Shown here in pieces: positions 42,852 to 55,775 of a stretch of DNA of 64,000 nucleotides. The stretch lies in the NCBI GenBank assembly GCA_951802195.1, contig OX637630.1, positions 1-64,000 on the forward strand, given 5' to 3'. The position numbers were made by a program, and so were the translations under genes. Origin of the DNA: Tausonia pullulans. Taxonomy: Eukaryota > Basidiomycota > Tremellomycetes > Cystofilobasidiales > Mrakiaceae. Under the pieces are notes generated by a model. That model was not told the DNA's origin and did not search any database. It worked only from the letters and a program-made list of their open reading frames with translations. How positions within the stretch are numbered: the stretch's first letter is position 1; every line of letters starts with the position of its first letter.

Positions 42852-43744
42852 GGGAAGAAGAGGAATGGGATAGAGGGAAAGGCGAGGATTGGAAAGAATG
42901 TATGGAAGGTGGCTTCAAAGGAGTCTGGGCATAGGCGATAGTCGGAGCAGAGGATCAGTCACGACCTGGGGCGACGAGCTCAAGAGATGGAGAAGAGCAG
43001 CGAGCGGCACACCCTCGTTCTGGCAAGCCGCATTACTCACGAGTAGGGAGTAAGAGAGAAGAAAGCAGGTGCAGATAGAAGAAGATAATGATCGTTGGGT
43101 TGGCAGGCTTGCTCACGGAGGCCGAGATTTAGCGGCCGAGACCCAAAGAGGGAGACGGCCGCGCGCGCTCGCTCGCGTGCTCTCTCACTTGTCTCCTCGG
43201 CCACCCCCGGAAGACTACGGCACGTTTGACTCCTCTCTCACTCCTCAATCTCTCCGTCCCACCCGACGGACCCACCCTTGAACGAACGTCGCCAGCACAC
43301 AGATCTTGCCTGCTCTCCTCGCTCCGACTACTCCGCGCGCGCTCAGCGGTGGTCTTAAACCCGAAGCGCTGGGATCTCTCCATCGTCGACAGCCAGGTCG
43401 GGTAACTTGAGTGTTAGGTCCTTCTCGTAGGGAATATAAGTACTTCGGCAATGAAGAGGAAACGAAGATAGGTGAGGTGATCGATGAAAAATCCAGGCGT
43501 GCACGCATCCGAAAGCCAAGGGGAGGGAGGACGATGATGAGAGAGACATGTATGCGAGGATGGGGTAAGTGGTAATAGAAAAGCAGGGAAGAGAGACAAG
43601 GCTTGCATGGATATGGAGAGAGCCGGCTCCCTCTCTTCCCTCCCGCCCCCTTTTGCGTGAGCGAGTGTAGGAGAGAGGGGGTGGCGTCAAATTGTATCAA
43701 GAGAAACAATCTTAAGAGCTTCGGAGAGAACAGGAGGGGCCCTC
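42852..43744. other. Intergenic, no gene seen
   Basis: A plus-strand purine-rich stretch (42860-43080) is followed by mixed sequence. Open frames here overlap on both strands without motifs. The right part should be the 3' untranslated region of the CCCH gene. Confidence 0.45.
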
Positions 43745-46687
43745 TTAGACAATGAGCTTTTTAAAGTCCTGTGCGAGGAAGAAGGATGTCAATAGTCGGC
43801 CGCGAAAGAGATGAACGATTCTGAATTGGACTGACCCCGTCCATGACGATGAGCTCCTCCTCGTCGCTGTCGTTCCCACGGTCCTCGTCATCCTCGTCCT
43901 CGTCGTCGTCCTCGTCGTCTTCGTTTTTGCGCGCCGCCTGAGCAGCAACCCGCTTCGCCTTCGGCGGCGAGCCCATCGGACCTCTCCCAAGCGCCCCAAG
44001 GACGATTTCAAAGTCCCCATCGTCCCTTCCATCCTCCGTGTCATCATCGTCGTCGTCGTCTTCTTCGTCGCTCGCGCCGCCCTCTACTGTGCCGTTGGCC
44101 GCACCATTGTGGGTGGCCCGGTTCCCAGTGCCGGCGCTCCTCCTTCTCGTCCGTCGACTCGTCGGCGTCCGACCTTCGACATCCGGTAGCCCTTGGTGCA
44201 TCGGTCCAGCGCCTCCCATCGATGACGTCGGCAGCGGCTGCATCCCCATCTGCCCCTGGCTGTGCTGCAGCTGCGAGGACATGTGCAACGGCGACGGTGC
44301 CATCGGGTACCCTCCCACCCTTCCTCCCCCTCCATCACCAGCTCCTCCAAGACCCAGAGCCACCGCCCCAACCCCACGCAGCGCTACATCATGCCGATAC
44401 CGACATGCCCTTCCGAAGGGGCACGACCCGTGGTTCGTCCACGAGAGGCACGGTTTGCGGCCGAGGTGAGCCTTCTCGTGCGCGGGGACGTGCAGGAAGT
44501 TGCACGTCTCGCCGCGGGAGCAGGTGCCTTTTTGGAAGTAGGCTAGTGGTAGCGTGCATCGTTAGCTAGTAGCCATGGAACGTGAGAGAGAGGAGAAGGA
44601 AGGAAGGAAGAGATGTAGGAGGAGGGAGACGCACCACAAGGCTCCGTCCGCCACAGCCGATGCTTGCCGCCTGTCTCCCCTGAACCACTACCCTCTACAC
44701 CAGCCGAAACGCCTCCGCTGCGATCGCCGCCGAACGCGTCGTCGGACCCAGAGTAGCCAGCGCCGAGGAGCGCCGGGTTACCCTCATCCTCGACGTGCCG
44801 GAAAGAGCACTTGGCACCCTTGGAGCAACCCTCGGGCGTTGCATCGTACCGGCAGGGGGCAGCTGGAGAACACCATCGTCGTCAATCGATGACTGTCTAA
44901 GCTACGCAAAAGCGGAGACGAGAGAACGTACACTTGTAGAGCGCGTGTCCGGCGTTCACAGATCGCTGGCCGCTCCCTCCACCCCCACCAGCGCCGTTGG
45001 TGCTGCCAGGTCCACCGGTACCCGTCGAGTCGGCCCTTGAGCCGCCGGGCGAGGAAGGCCGCGAGGGCATAGGAGTTGTGTCGGCCGAGTACGCCGGGCG
45101 CGGGTGGTCCGGGTGGAGACTGAGGTGGGCAAGATGGTGAGACGGTCAGCCAGTAACTCAATGGGAGACCTAGGTAGCCTGACAGCCAGTCACGCACTAA
45201 GTGCACCGATCGCCCTTGGGGCAAGTCCCCTGATCAAAGTACTTGCACGGCTTGCTCCGGAAGTTCGGGTTCGACTCGTTCCTTTCAGAAAACTCCTGAG
45301 CCGAGCCACCCTGTCGCCAGGATGAGGCGGCACTGTTAGCAGCGGCGAGCCCGGCGAGCCCGGAGAACTGGGTGGCGAGGATATGCGTCGGAGGTTGCTG
45401 AGAGGGCGGGACGACAGATGAGGGAGGGGGAGGGGGAGCATCTTGGACGGCGTGGAGGCTGAGATGAACAAGCTGGTTCAGCAAAGGGTGCCTGGCTCCT
45501 TCGATCGATGCCTATGGTCATGCAGTCGGCGCGACGGCGAGACTCTGCCCTTTCTTCTCCTCTCTCGTCACCTCCTCTGCCCCTCCACCCTTCTCGAAGG
45601 ATAGCGAAACTCACAAAGTACACCGAGCGTGCGGGCAGTGGCCCTGGAGCCAAAACTTGCACGTCCTTGCTGCAAGGCCGAACGAAGGGAGGAAAAAAGG
45701 GGGCCAAAGGGGGGGATTGATCAGCCCTGCGCGCGACAGGCGGTAGTGGAGGGGAGGAGGCAAGGGCGACTACCCACTCCTGAAGCTAGGGTTCTTGGAC
45801 GGCTCGCCGCCGTACTGGCCTCCGACGCCTCCGTCATAAGGGCCTCCCCGGAAGCCCCCCAACCCGCCTTTGGGATCGTAACCCCCGAGGCCTGCCGATG
45901 AAAGAGGAGCGGGAGGCGGGGGAGGGGCAGGCGCGCTAAACTCGAGGACGAGGTCCTCGTCGATGCGCGGCCCTTGGTTCGCGAGCGACGAGAAGAGAAG
46001 CGGCTCGTGGTGGAGCTGCTGCTGCTGCTGCTGCTGTTGTTGCATGAGCATCGATTGATGGGGGAGGCCGTTACCTCCTCCCATCGACGGAGGCGGGAAG
46101 CCGCCTTGCTGTTGCTGCTGGGCGAGGATGTGGGCCGGCGGTTGCGGATACCGGTGCAGCTTGGACGCTCGTGGGAGGGAGAGGATCGGCGAGGTGCCTT
46201 CGAAGGGGCTGAACTCGTCAAACGAGCGGGGGATGGACTGGGGGGAGCGGAAGGAGTTTCCTGGAGGGGGGGCCGGGTCAGTAGTGGAATAGACGGAGCA
46301 AAGGGAAGTCGCAGGGAAGAAGGAGAGATATGGATGAGACTCACCGACGTCGTGGAGGAACGTGCAGCGCTCCTCGCCGTACGGGCAGGTCCCCGTCTGG
46401 ATCCAGTACTTGCATGGGACGGCTGTGCGAAGGAGAGCCGATGGATGAGGGAAGGGCGGGACAAGGACAGGATGGCGTATCGAGAGGGAAGGGGCAGGGG
46501 CGACGATGATGACGAAGGGAGGAGGGAGAGCTGTCAGTTGCGGGCTGTCGCTGTCGGCTCTCTCGCTCGCTGCACCAAGCAGGTCTGAGATAGACAACAA
46601 GCACGCGGGGTTCTACGGACTCTTGTAGTTGCCGGCATATCGCTGGGCTGGCGGCCGGCCGCCGCTGATGGGGATGCTTGACGACAT
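43745..46687 (-). CDS. CCCH zinc-finger protein with six fingers
   Basis: Starts MSSSIPISGGRPPAQRYAGN (ATG 46687) and ends QDFKKLIV. Six CCCH-type fingers are read through spliced exons: CKYWIQTGTCPYGEERCTFLH shortened here to CKYWIQTGTC...CTFLH; CKFWLQGHCPHARCTLH (irregular spacing); CKYFDQGTCPKGDRC with YLH completed by the next exon; CRYDATPEGCSKGAKCSFRH; CAYFQKGTC...CNFLH; and CLSWTNHGSCPFGRACRYRH. Between fingers 1 and 2 is a disordered stretch with glutamine runs. The C-terminal 130 residues are glycine-rich and then strongly acidic. Such proteins bind RNA and act in mRNA processing or decay. Six fingers with this acidic tail do not match a named family I can recall; CPSF30 has five fingers with closer spacing. 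Confidence 0.78.
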
Positions 46688-46909
46688 TCGGGTGAAGGTG
46701 GCTGCAAAGGGCGAGGTAAGGACGGCAGAGTCGACTGGCGGTGTCGTGCCGTTTTACGCCAGCTTCGCGCTGAGCTAGTCCTGAGCTTTCCCACGGACCC
46801 GACGTCACTCCCGGTTGGCAAGGCAAATAGACATGCAGAAGCAGGAGGGAGACAAGATCACAAGAGACAAACCAAGAAAAGGAAAGAGACAACAGAGGGA
46901 CCCCCGGCC

Positions 46910-49900
46910 TCATGCCTTCTTCGTAAACCACGAGGGCTGCTGCGCCCCGCCACCGCCCCCATCATCACTCGTGCCGTTCAAACCCGTCGTCAACTTAGCC
47001 TCTCTTGCCCACGCCGCCCTCCACCTCTCCGCCCTGTACTCGACCGACATGGTCAACCCAAGCAAAAACGCCTTGGCCCGACTCTTGGCCGGGTCATTTC
47101 CCCTCTGATCGTGGATCCTCCCATCGACCTTCCTCAGCGCCCTCACGAGCGGCAGCAGCAGTGGCCTCGCGACGAGCTCCGATCGAGAAAGGACACCGGC
47201 CGAGCCTCGAGCGCGCAGAGCCTGCTGGGTGACATCAAGCACAGTGCGCTCGGTTGTGTAGACTTGATGGAGGGAGGGGAGGAGGACGAGAGAGAGCATT
47301 TGCGTCGATGCAACGAGTGAGGCGTAGTCGGTGCTGGGGGTCACCGCGAAGGCTGAGCCGGATATGAGGAGATCGACGAGGGAGTCGAGATGAGGGGCCG
47401 CTCCGTAGTTGGTCGTAGTAATCGTCGTCGTCGCCATTGCGTCCTCCGGCTCGCGGAGGTAGAGCATCCCGAGCGAGACGACGAGCCGATCGGCTGTGCG
47501 GTTCGAGCCCTTGGGCAGTGCGCCGATCACGAGCTGCCGGAATGTCGGCGGGTAAGTCGCACCGTACTTGAAGAGCGTGAGACAGAGCTCGAGCTCGGCC
47601 GAGGCGTCGTCGAGCGCCTCGAGCGAGACTGCGAGCGCCGCGCAGACCGTCGTGCGAAGGGTTGGCGTTGAGAAGGGGTCGATGATGAGAAAGATGAGGA
47701 GCGGGATGAATCGGATGATGTCTTTCTGGCGGAGTGTGCGAAGGCTGAGGGGAAAACTTCAGCCGTGGCTCTCTTGCTCGCTCTCGTCGCCACACTCTCA
47801 ACTCACCGAGCAGCCTTCTCAAAGATTGTCACGAGGCATGTCGCCGCACGATCTCTCCGCAGCTTGCTCATATTGAGGACCTCCTTGGCCCGACTCCGAG
47901 CGCCCCTGCCTTCAACCCCCGGCAGCACCCCAAGGATCGAGGCCCTGATGCCGAGTCGCTCGAACGTGGAGTTGAGAACAAGAACGAGACGCGCTGCGGG
48001 GAGAACGGGCTCGGTGAGGTCCATGAGCTTGAGAACCTCGGCGAGGGCGAGGGCTGAGAGGTGAGCATTGGCGGTGAGAGCGGCTAGAAGAAGCACGCCG
48101 TCAGCCAGTGGGCGCCTCACAGGCAGAGAAAAGGAGGGAGAGACGCACCAGTCTCAACGAGCGAGCTCGCAAGCTGGACCTTGTTGTCCACGTACGGTAG
48201 ACTGTTCTGAAGCAAACCGAGTGAGAGGAACGACTCGAAGAGGCCATCGTCTGGGGTGACGTCAGATAGCGATCCCCTAACGATATGGGTCGAGAGCGAG
48301 GACAGACCTTTGGAAGAGACAGCCTCTTCAAGCAACTTGAAGCAAGGGTGGGACGATTTGCCTCCAAGGCTTGCAGAATCCCACTACAGAGAGAAAGTCA
48401 GTCCCTTTTCCCCACCGATTCTCTCTCTTCTTCGCGAGCGACTCACTTTTCCCTCGACAAACCGAACTTCCATGTCCTCCCCCTCCCCCACGTCTGCCCA
48501 GCAACCCCTCCACCCTCCCACTCCACCATACCTTCTTTCGTTCTCTGATCGCCTCTGCCGTTCCAACACATCCGCAGCGAGCAAGCCGTCGACCTTACCT
48601 CCGTCTTCCGCGCCCAGGAGACGACGGACCATCTCCGTCGTCGCTCCAAGACCACTATCCGGACTTTTCTTGCCGTCATCGTCGTCGACCCCACCACTGC
48701 CTGCAACAGCAATGCTTCCAGCCACCCGATCGTGCGGCGGCGTCGGGTACTTGCTATTCCCCCCCTCACCATCCCCATCCTCGTCGCTCCCCTCCTCGTT
48801 CTCGTCCTCCTCCTCGTTCTCGTCCTCCTCCTCGTTCTCCTCATCCACGTCCTTCTCATGTTCCCGCCCCTTCAAATACTTATCGATCGAGTCCAAAAAC
48901 TTCCTCCGTGCCGCCGAGCTCGCCATGAGCGACTGAAATTGGCTCGGTGTCGAATGCTGCTGCTGCTGGGACAGCTGGTGCGAGCGAGCCACGGACGCCG
49001 AAGCAACAGTTGCGGGAGTCGGCGGGTTGGACCGAGGCGTTAGAAGTGCAGCTCGGCGGGAGGACGTCCGGAGTGAGGGGAGACGGCTCGTGGCAATAGG
49101 CGTTTTCTTCGTTGCCGTCGAAGTGGAGGTGGACGATGAGGACGCAGCCATCCCGCCCTTTCCGGCAGCATCAGTAGCAGCCAAGCGCCCACTCCTATTC
49201 CTCCTCCTTATCGCTGACAGGTTCTCCTCCTCATTGCTACTCTCGCTACTGCTACTATCGCTCAACACCAACATCTTCCCTCGCTTCTTACCCAACTCGC
49301 GATCCAGCTCGTCGTCGCTGTCCTCCTCCCCGGACTTCTCGGCATGCTCGTATTTCACTGCGAGCGCTGCGCGGCGGCGGCGGTAGCCTTCTTCGTTGAG
49401 CTCTGCAGCTGCTTTCCGCGGTGGGGAGATGATGGTGGTTGTCGAGACGGATGCCGTAGGAGGATGAGAAAGGGCGCAAGTGGACGTGGAGTGGCGATGG
49501 CGAGAGAAGGGCGCAAGCGAGGAGGGGAGAGGATGGACCCTCGTGTCCGATGCGAGCGATGGGGGCGAGCTGCTAATATGATCCCCATCTTGCGACCGAA
49601 ATGAGCGAGTGAATGCTGGGGGAGAGGCATCGATGGACATGGGGACCGGTGGACTTGTCGGGTCATCGGCGGGCGACGTGTGGGGAGGAGCATACGACGA
49701 CGCAGAGTCGCTGACCACTGGGAGAAGAGCTGAGACCTCAGCTGGAGAGTCGGTCTGGCGCTGCTGCGAGGAGGGGCTGTCGCTCCTCTCTTCTGGCGCA
49801 GAGGGGGAGTTGATGCTGCAGGTGGGGAAGGGGGAGGTGAGGGTCGTCGAAGGGTGGGGAGGAGAAGAGGAAGGCGCCGCCGTCGTCTTCGACTTCGTTG

Positions 49901-50838
49901 GAAGCTCGACGTCCCAGTCAAAGTTGTCGAGGGCGTCATCCGTCTGCGAGAAGATAGAAAGGGAGAGGAAGAGAGGGAGAGAGGGAGAAGGACGAGTGGT
50001 CAGTTCGACGCGCCGTGCATACGCGTCCAAGTCTAAGGGAGGGCCGACGTACCAACGCCAGCCGGATGTCCGCCCGTTCATCAACGTCGCTCGTGCTGAC
50101 GACCCCATCGTCGTCATCGCTGCTGCTCGTCGGGCTCCCGAGCTTCCTCAGCGGGCTTCTGGGCCCCTCCCGAGTTCCCGATGTTGTCCTCTTCGACGTG
50201 ACTCTCGCGACCGCTCCCTTCTCGAATGAAGACTGGTAACCACTGGGCTGGAGAGGCAAAGAGTCCACCGCTGAGGTAGACGTCGACGGCGAGGCTGTCG
50301 GCTGAGCGCGAGTGCGGACGGGCATGATGGCCGGTCGCTGACTCGTGGTGGACGCTGGCCCCTTGGACGACGAGGAAGAATGCGTCGTGATTGGCAGGGA
50401 GGTAAGCCCGGCGCTCAATGATGGGGACGACGAGCTCTCTCCGCGCCTCGAGCCGCGGCTGGCCGAACGCGTCGAAGACGCAAGAGACAGGGGAGCGGGC
50501 GGCGAGGTGTTGAGACGGGGACGCTTGAGAGGACCGGATGTTCGGCTAGAGCTGGGCAGGGACTGTATGGGCGTCGACGCCGTTGTCGCGGCAGACACAG
50601 GGGCAAAGGCAAAGGTGGAGCCGGCCGCGCGTGGCGTTCGGTGCGAAGATGACGCGTCAGGGACGACGACAGACTGGGCAGGAACGGGTGAAATAGACGT
50701 TGAAGCAGCGGAGTCGGAGAAGGCGGCGCCGTCGACAGTGGCTGCTGGGGCAGGCGGGCCCGTGTGGCCGTCGCCGTCGGTGTGGGCGGGTTTCGGGGCC
50801 GTAGAGGCTGATGCCGGAGAAGGCGGGATGGGGGCCAT
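46910..50838 (-). CDS. Large unrecognised protein: disordered acidic N-terminus, helical-repeat C-terminus
   Basis: About 1,200 residues. Start chosen at ATG 50838 (MAPIPPSPASASTAPKPAHT), the first ATG clear of the divergent neighbour's start. The N-terminal 800 residues are serine/proline-rich with basic patches and an acidic region (DSDDELDRELGKKRGKMLVL; a long EENEEEDENEEE stretch). The C-terminal 430 residues look like armadillo-type helices: PCFKLLEEAVSSKGLSSLST, DGLFESFLSLGLLQNSLPYV, RLLRTLRQKDIIRFIPLLIF and CLTLFKYGATYPPTFRQLVI. This layout recalls nuclear chromatin-maintenance factors such as Wapl or Smc5/6 loaders, but I could not confirm any of them. The last residues are QQPSWFTKKA. 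Confidence 0.65.
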
Positions 50839-51103
50839 AGCCTCCTGATCTGGGCGAATGGGAAGGGTGGCGGTCGTTGGCGATGGCCGGACTCGCCCTT
50901 CGCACGCGTCCTGCCCCCTCGCGCCGTCTCCCGACGCGTGGCTGCGCATGGGCCTGGCGGCTGGGCTCTGGCGCCCCTCCCGAATCCGATGCGCCGCTTG
51001 AAGCCGACCAGCCCAGCTTCCCTTTCGCTCTCGCCCTCCACCGTCATCTCGCCTCCTCGCTCGCTCGCCCCAACTCCTTCCAGCCAAGCCAGCCAAATCA
51101 GCC
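50839..51103. promoter_or_regulatory. Compact divergent promoter
   Basis: 265 bp separate the starts of two long divergent genes. No clear TATA element was seen. The untranslated leaders of both genes must lie here. Confidence 0.45.
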
Positions 51104-54100
51104 ATGGACCTCTGGGCAATGGAGAACCCGCTCAAGCCGCCTCCAGGCAGTCAGTCACTCTTTCTTGCTCGCCTCATGAATCGCTCGACGACGTCATGCA
51201 TCGGCTCACACCTACTCGCCTCTTCCCACTTCGTCAGCTGGACCCACCTGTATGGCCCCCTGCCCGTGCTCGGACGATGCTGTTCTGATTCATTCCCTTC
51301 TCCTGCTTCTATAGACCGCTTTGAGGGGTGCGCCATCGCCTGTCTCCCGCCACTTGTTGCAGACCCGTGTCCGCTGTCTGACATCACTGGCCCACTTCAG
51401 ACCTTGGTTCCAAACCCAGCTCGCCCTTTCTCTCTCGCTCGGAGTCTCGTCGTTTCTCCTCTTCTGCTTCCTCCGACCCCGCTACACCCTTCTCTATGCC
51501 CCCCGGACCAAGCTCAAGGCACGCCCCTCCCCGCGCGCGCGCTCCCGCGCTTCTCCACCCCCCGATCCTGACGCGATGCTGACACGCGCCCGACCGCCTC
51601 ACCACCCAGGGCTTCTCCCCACAAGAGGCCCACGCCCAGAGCTCCCACCGGCCCTTCTCGTGGATCGGGCCGACGCTGAGGACGTCGGAGTTCACCGTCC
51701 TCCAGGTCGTTGGGCTCGATGCTGCCGTCCTGCTGAGTTTCTTCAAGCTCGGCTTCATCTTCTTCTCCTCATGCGCCGTCGCGGCTGCGTGCATCCTCAT
51801 GCCATTCAACTACAAGGTGAGTCGGGTCGTGGCAGGGCGGCAAAGGGTGTGGCCGCTGAACCGCAAACGCTCCCAAGCTCCATGGCTCGGTCGACTCGCA
51901 GCCAGAGGACGACAACCCGGACAACAGGACCGACATCTGGCGGGCCCCGACGGTCATTTACAACGGCACGCACGGCTGGACGCCCAATCACAATGGCACG
52001 ACCGATAACCCGACGTTCCTTGACATCCTGTGCGCCGAACCCTCCTTGTCAGCGGCCTTTGACCGATCACTGCTGACGCTCTATCTTCTTGACAGGATGG
52101 ACCCCACCACGTCCCTGACGCTCCACCTCCTCTTCACAATCCTCTTCTCGCTTCTTGCGCTCTATTTTGCTCGTCGCAACTTTACGCGCTTCATCCGAAG
52201 CCGACAGCTCTTCTCGCTCGAGCTCGTCCACTCGATCTCGGCGCGGACGGTGCTCTGCTCGAACCTGCCAAACCACCTCGTGCGTTGCCAGATCTCCTCT
52301 CCTCTCGTACAATACATCGCTGAAATTCTCCCGCATAGCGTGGCGATCGTGCTCTAGCCGCCTACTTCGAAGACATCGGCTGGCCCGTCGAGTCCGTCTC
52401 GGTCTGCCGCTCCATAGCCCCGCTCACAGACCTCCTCGACCGCCGAACCTCGGCGCTCCTCGCGCTCGAAAGGGCATGGAGCGACTACGTTGGAAATCCA
52501 GCGAAGAATGGAACGCCCCCGGCTTACAAGACGCCTTTGTCGCTCTCCGCCCCTGAAGCTGAGCAGCCTGAAGGAGACGATGGCAAGCCAGCGAGGTTCG
52601 AGATCCCCGGAAAGCCGAGGCCTATGATCCGCGAGGGTGGAAAGTGGTGGGCTGTCTGGAGAAACAAGGTCGACGCGCTTGATTATTGGGAGAGACAATT
52701 TGCCAAAGCGGATGAAGCGGTCAAAAGGAAGAGACGGACGGGGAAGTTTGAGGCGACGGGATCGGCGTTTGTGACCTTTGAGAACATGGCGGATGCGGTG
52801 AGTGCTGAGCGGGGTGTTTGGTTCAGTCCTGGGCCCCTCGCTGACCTTTGGTGTTTTTATCCCCTAGCAAATCGCCACGCAGGCCATCCACTCGCCGAGC
52901 CCCGACAAGTGCATCACGGTCCAGGCCCCCGAGCCGCGAGATAGTGCGTGTCCCCGCTGCGACGCTAAACTCCAGTCAGCGCCGTGCGTCTGATCTCTCG
53001 CTCCCTTCAGTCGTCTGGTCCAACGTCGGTCGGTCCGAGGGCAACCGTTGGGCGCGGGACATTGTTATTATGACGCTCATGGCGCTGCTCCTCCTCTTCT
53101 GGCAGCGTGAGTGTCCCTCATCCATCCCTGTCATCCTCCGTTCTTCCATTGATATCAGCCACTTCCAGTCCCTGTCGCGACGCTCGCCTCCCTCCTCTCG
53201 TACAAGGAGATCAAGCATGTCCTTCCCCGCCTCGCCAAAATCATTAACCGCTCACCGCACACCCGGGCGTTCGTCCAAAACTCGCTCCCTGCGTTTGCAC
53301 TCCTCGGTTTCAACGCCATCCTGCCGTACCTGCTCGAGGCATTTAGCTACGAGCAAGGGTTCCAGGCGAGGAGCTGGGTCGAATATTCCCTCCTCAAGAA
53401 GTAAGTCGGTGCTTTGAGCATGCTGAGGAGGACTATGAGAGCTGACGCCCTTCGCTCGCCAGATATTTCCTCTTCCTCCTCGTCTCGATCATCTTTGTCT
53501 GGAACGCCACGGCTTCGTACTGGGACCTTGGTGAGAACACCCACGCAGTCCCCTCACTAAACCTTCCTTTCTGACTGCCCGCCCTCTCCAGTCCTCGAGC
53601 TCGCCGGCGACCCATCCAAAATCCCTTCCAAGCTGCCGTCTAAGCTTGCACTCTCGCTCTCGGCCGGTCCTGCGCGCCACTTCTTCATGTCCTACGTCAT
53701 GCTTCAGGCCCTCGGCACGATGCCGCTTCAGCTCCTCAATGTTGGAACCATTGCCTCACTCGCGATTTTCCGCCTCTTCTGGACTCGGACTCCGCGCGAC
53801 TTTGCCGAGCTGAATGCTCCGCCGATGCTCAATTACGGCACCGTCTACCCGCAGGCGATCCTCGTCTTCATTATCACGCTCATGTACTCGGTTGTGAGCC
53901 CACTAATCCTCGTCTTTGGAGCGGCGTACTTCGGAATGGGATACCTCGTCTACAAGTAGTGCGTGTTTGTCATTCGCTTTTGCGTTGTGCCGGCTGATCT
54001 AACGCCCTCCTACAGCAAGCTCTTGTTTGTCTTCTACAAGCCTTACGAGTCTAGCGGTCAGGCTTGGCCCATCACCTTCAGTCAGCTCCTCCTCGGCGTC

Positions 54101-55533
54101 GTCCTCTTCCAGCTCTTCATGACGGGTCTCTTTACCCTCCAGGGTGCGTAATACGAATTGGCCCAGTCTTCTCACAACCAAGAACGGCACTGATTTTATT
54201 GTGGTCCAGGCGCCTTCTACTTCTCATTCGTCATGGCGCCTCTCATCGCCGGGACGATTTACTGGGCGCACTGGACATACGGGTGAGTGGTCATCGTCTT
54301 CTCGCATCTTGTTCAGATTGCTCACCTCCGCTCTGCCCCTTTCCCCCCGCCCCCTTCCTTCCAACCCCAGCGTCTTCCGCCCGCTTTGCAGCAACGTCAG
54401 CCTCAGCCTCCTCGCCGAGGTCCAGCGTGGCGAAGCCGTCGAGTCCGTCATGCGTGTCGGACGAACCCACGAGGGCGAGACGACGCGGGCACAGACGTCT
54501 GTCCCTTGTTTCGTCTCCTCTCCCCCTCCCCCTCCACAAACTAAAATTATCTCCCTGCCCCCCCTTCCCCCCCCCCCCCCCAAAGGAACCTCAACCGCCG
54601 CCGCTATGCCATCAACCAAGAAGATCTCTACCTCGCCCCCGCCGACGCTCGTACCGACTACTCTCAACCACCCATGGGCGGATACTTCTCGGGTGTGCTC
54701 AACACGGGTCGGAGGAGATACGTGCATCCGGCGCTGGCGGGGGTCCTGCCATCGCCGTGGTATCCGAGAGCTGCGGAAGAGTCGTTGGAGTCTCAGGCGA
54801 CGACGGGAATGGAGACCTCGACGCCATCGTCTACGCAAGCGGACCTGGAGGCCGGCACTAGCGCCCGAGCAGACAGCAGGAAGGGAATGGCCGTTGTCCT
54901 CTCCCTCCGGAGGAAAGTGGGGCGGCTCGCTCGGAAGGCTGTCGGGAATGACGCTGCCGCTCAGGACGAAGAGACGCCGCTCCTGCAGGATGAGCCTGCG
55001 GCGCTCATCAGTCCTGTGGTAGCAGGGGCTGCTTCTTCGGACGGCGCGCGGAATCCTTGGAGCGATACCGCGGGAGGAAGGAGCAGGGAGTCATACAGGG
55101 ATGAGCCGACGAAGACCACCGTGGGAAGGGCTGGAACAACGTCCGCGAGGATGGGCCCGGGTCTTTCCAAGCGGCTATCGTTTGATCCGACAACAGTGAG
55201 AGCCCTAACCCTGTCGTTCTTATTTCCGATGCTAAGCGCTAGCCAACCTCTTCTACGCAGGGCGTCATCGTCCTCTCCGACGCAGACGACAATGACGATG
55301 AGCCGGAGGAGGACGACATCCCCTCAAGCTCTGGGACTCCTTCTTCGTCGGGGGAGGAACATGATCGAGCTCCGAGGGAATTCCAGGTATGCCTTCATCC
55401 AGTCTCGCTCTCTCACTCAATTGGCCTTTGGCTGATGTAGTCGTGGTGCGTGGGGGGACAGCCGTACTACCCGGGCGTCGAGCGGAGACGGACGCTCTCA
55501 AGGTCACAGCAGCCGCCGCCTGCGGGGCTGTGA
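51104..55533 (+). CDS. CSC1/OSCA/TMEM63-type cation channel (DUF221 family)
   Basis: About 1,100 residues from MDLWAMENPLKPPPG to RSQQPPPAGL (TGA 55531) over many short exons. N-terminal membrane segments (SSFLLFCFLRPRYTLLYAPR; AAVLLSFFKLGFIFFSSCAV) precede the cytosolic RRM-like domain (TVLCSNLP; VSVCRSIAPLTDLLDRRTSA; GSAFVTFENMADAQIATQAI). The DUF221 membrane core follows: VWSNVGRSEGNRWARDIVIM, FALLGFNAILPYLLEAFSYE, FFMSYVMLQALGTMPLQLLN, YPQAILVFIITLMYSVVSPL, YLVYKYKLLFVFYKPYESSG and ITFSQLLLGVVLFQLFMTGL. The C-terminal 300 residues are disordered and acidic. The family forms osmotically or mechanically gated cation channels in the plasma membrane. One intron uses a 15-base C run (54567-54581) as its pyrimidine tract. 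Confidence 0.9.
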
Positions 55534-55775
55534 TGACGGGTGTTCTGAGTCTCTCTACCTTTTACTTCCTTTATGCGATGAGAGATGACTCGAAGAGAAA
55601 ACGATCTTCGTCCGAGGTGAGCGAGTGGTGAGTGCGCAGGAACCAAGGGCAGACGTCGGAGCAAGGCGAAATTGAGAGAGAGAGAGAGAGTTATTGTCCC
55701 GCCTGTCTTTCCTCCCTTCCAACCTCCACCCGCGTTCACCTCGCCCACCCACCTATCCACGCCAGCCACAGCGCC
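55534..55775. promoter_or_regulatory. Short intergenic region upstream of polymerase kappa
   Basis: 242 bp between two plus-strand genes, with a GA-repeat tract (GAGAGAGAGAGAGAG, about 55674-55690). It should contain the polymerase promoter. Confidence 0.45.
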
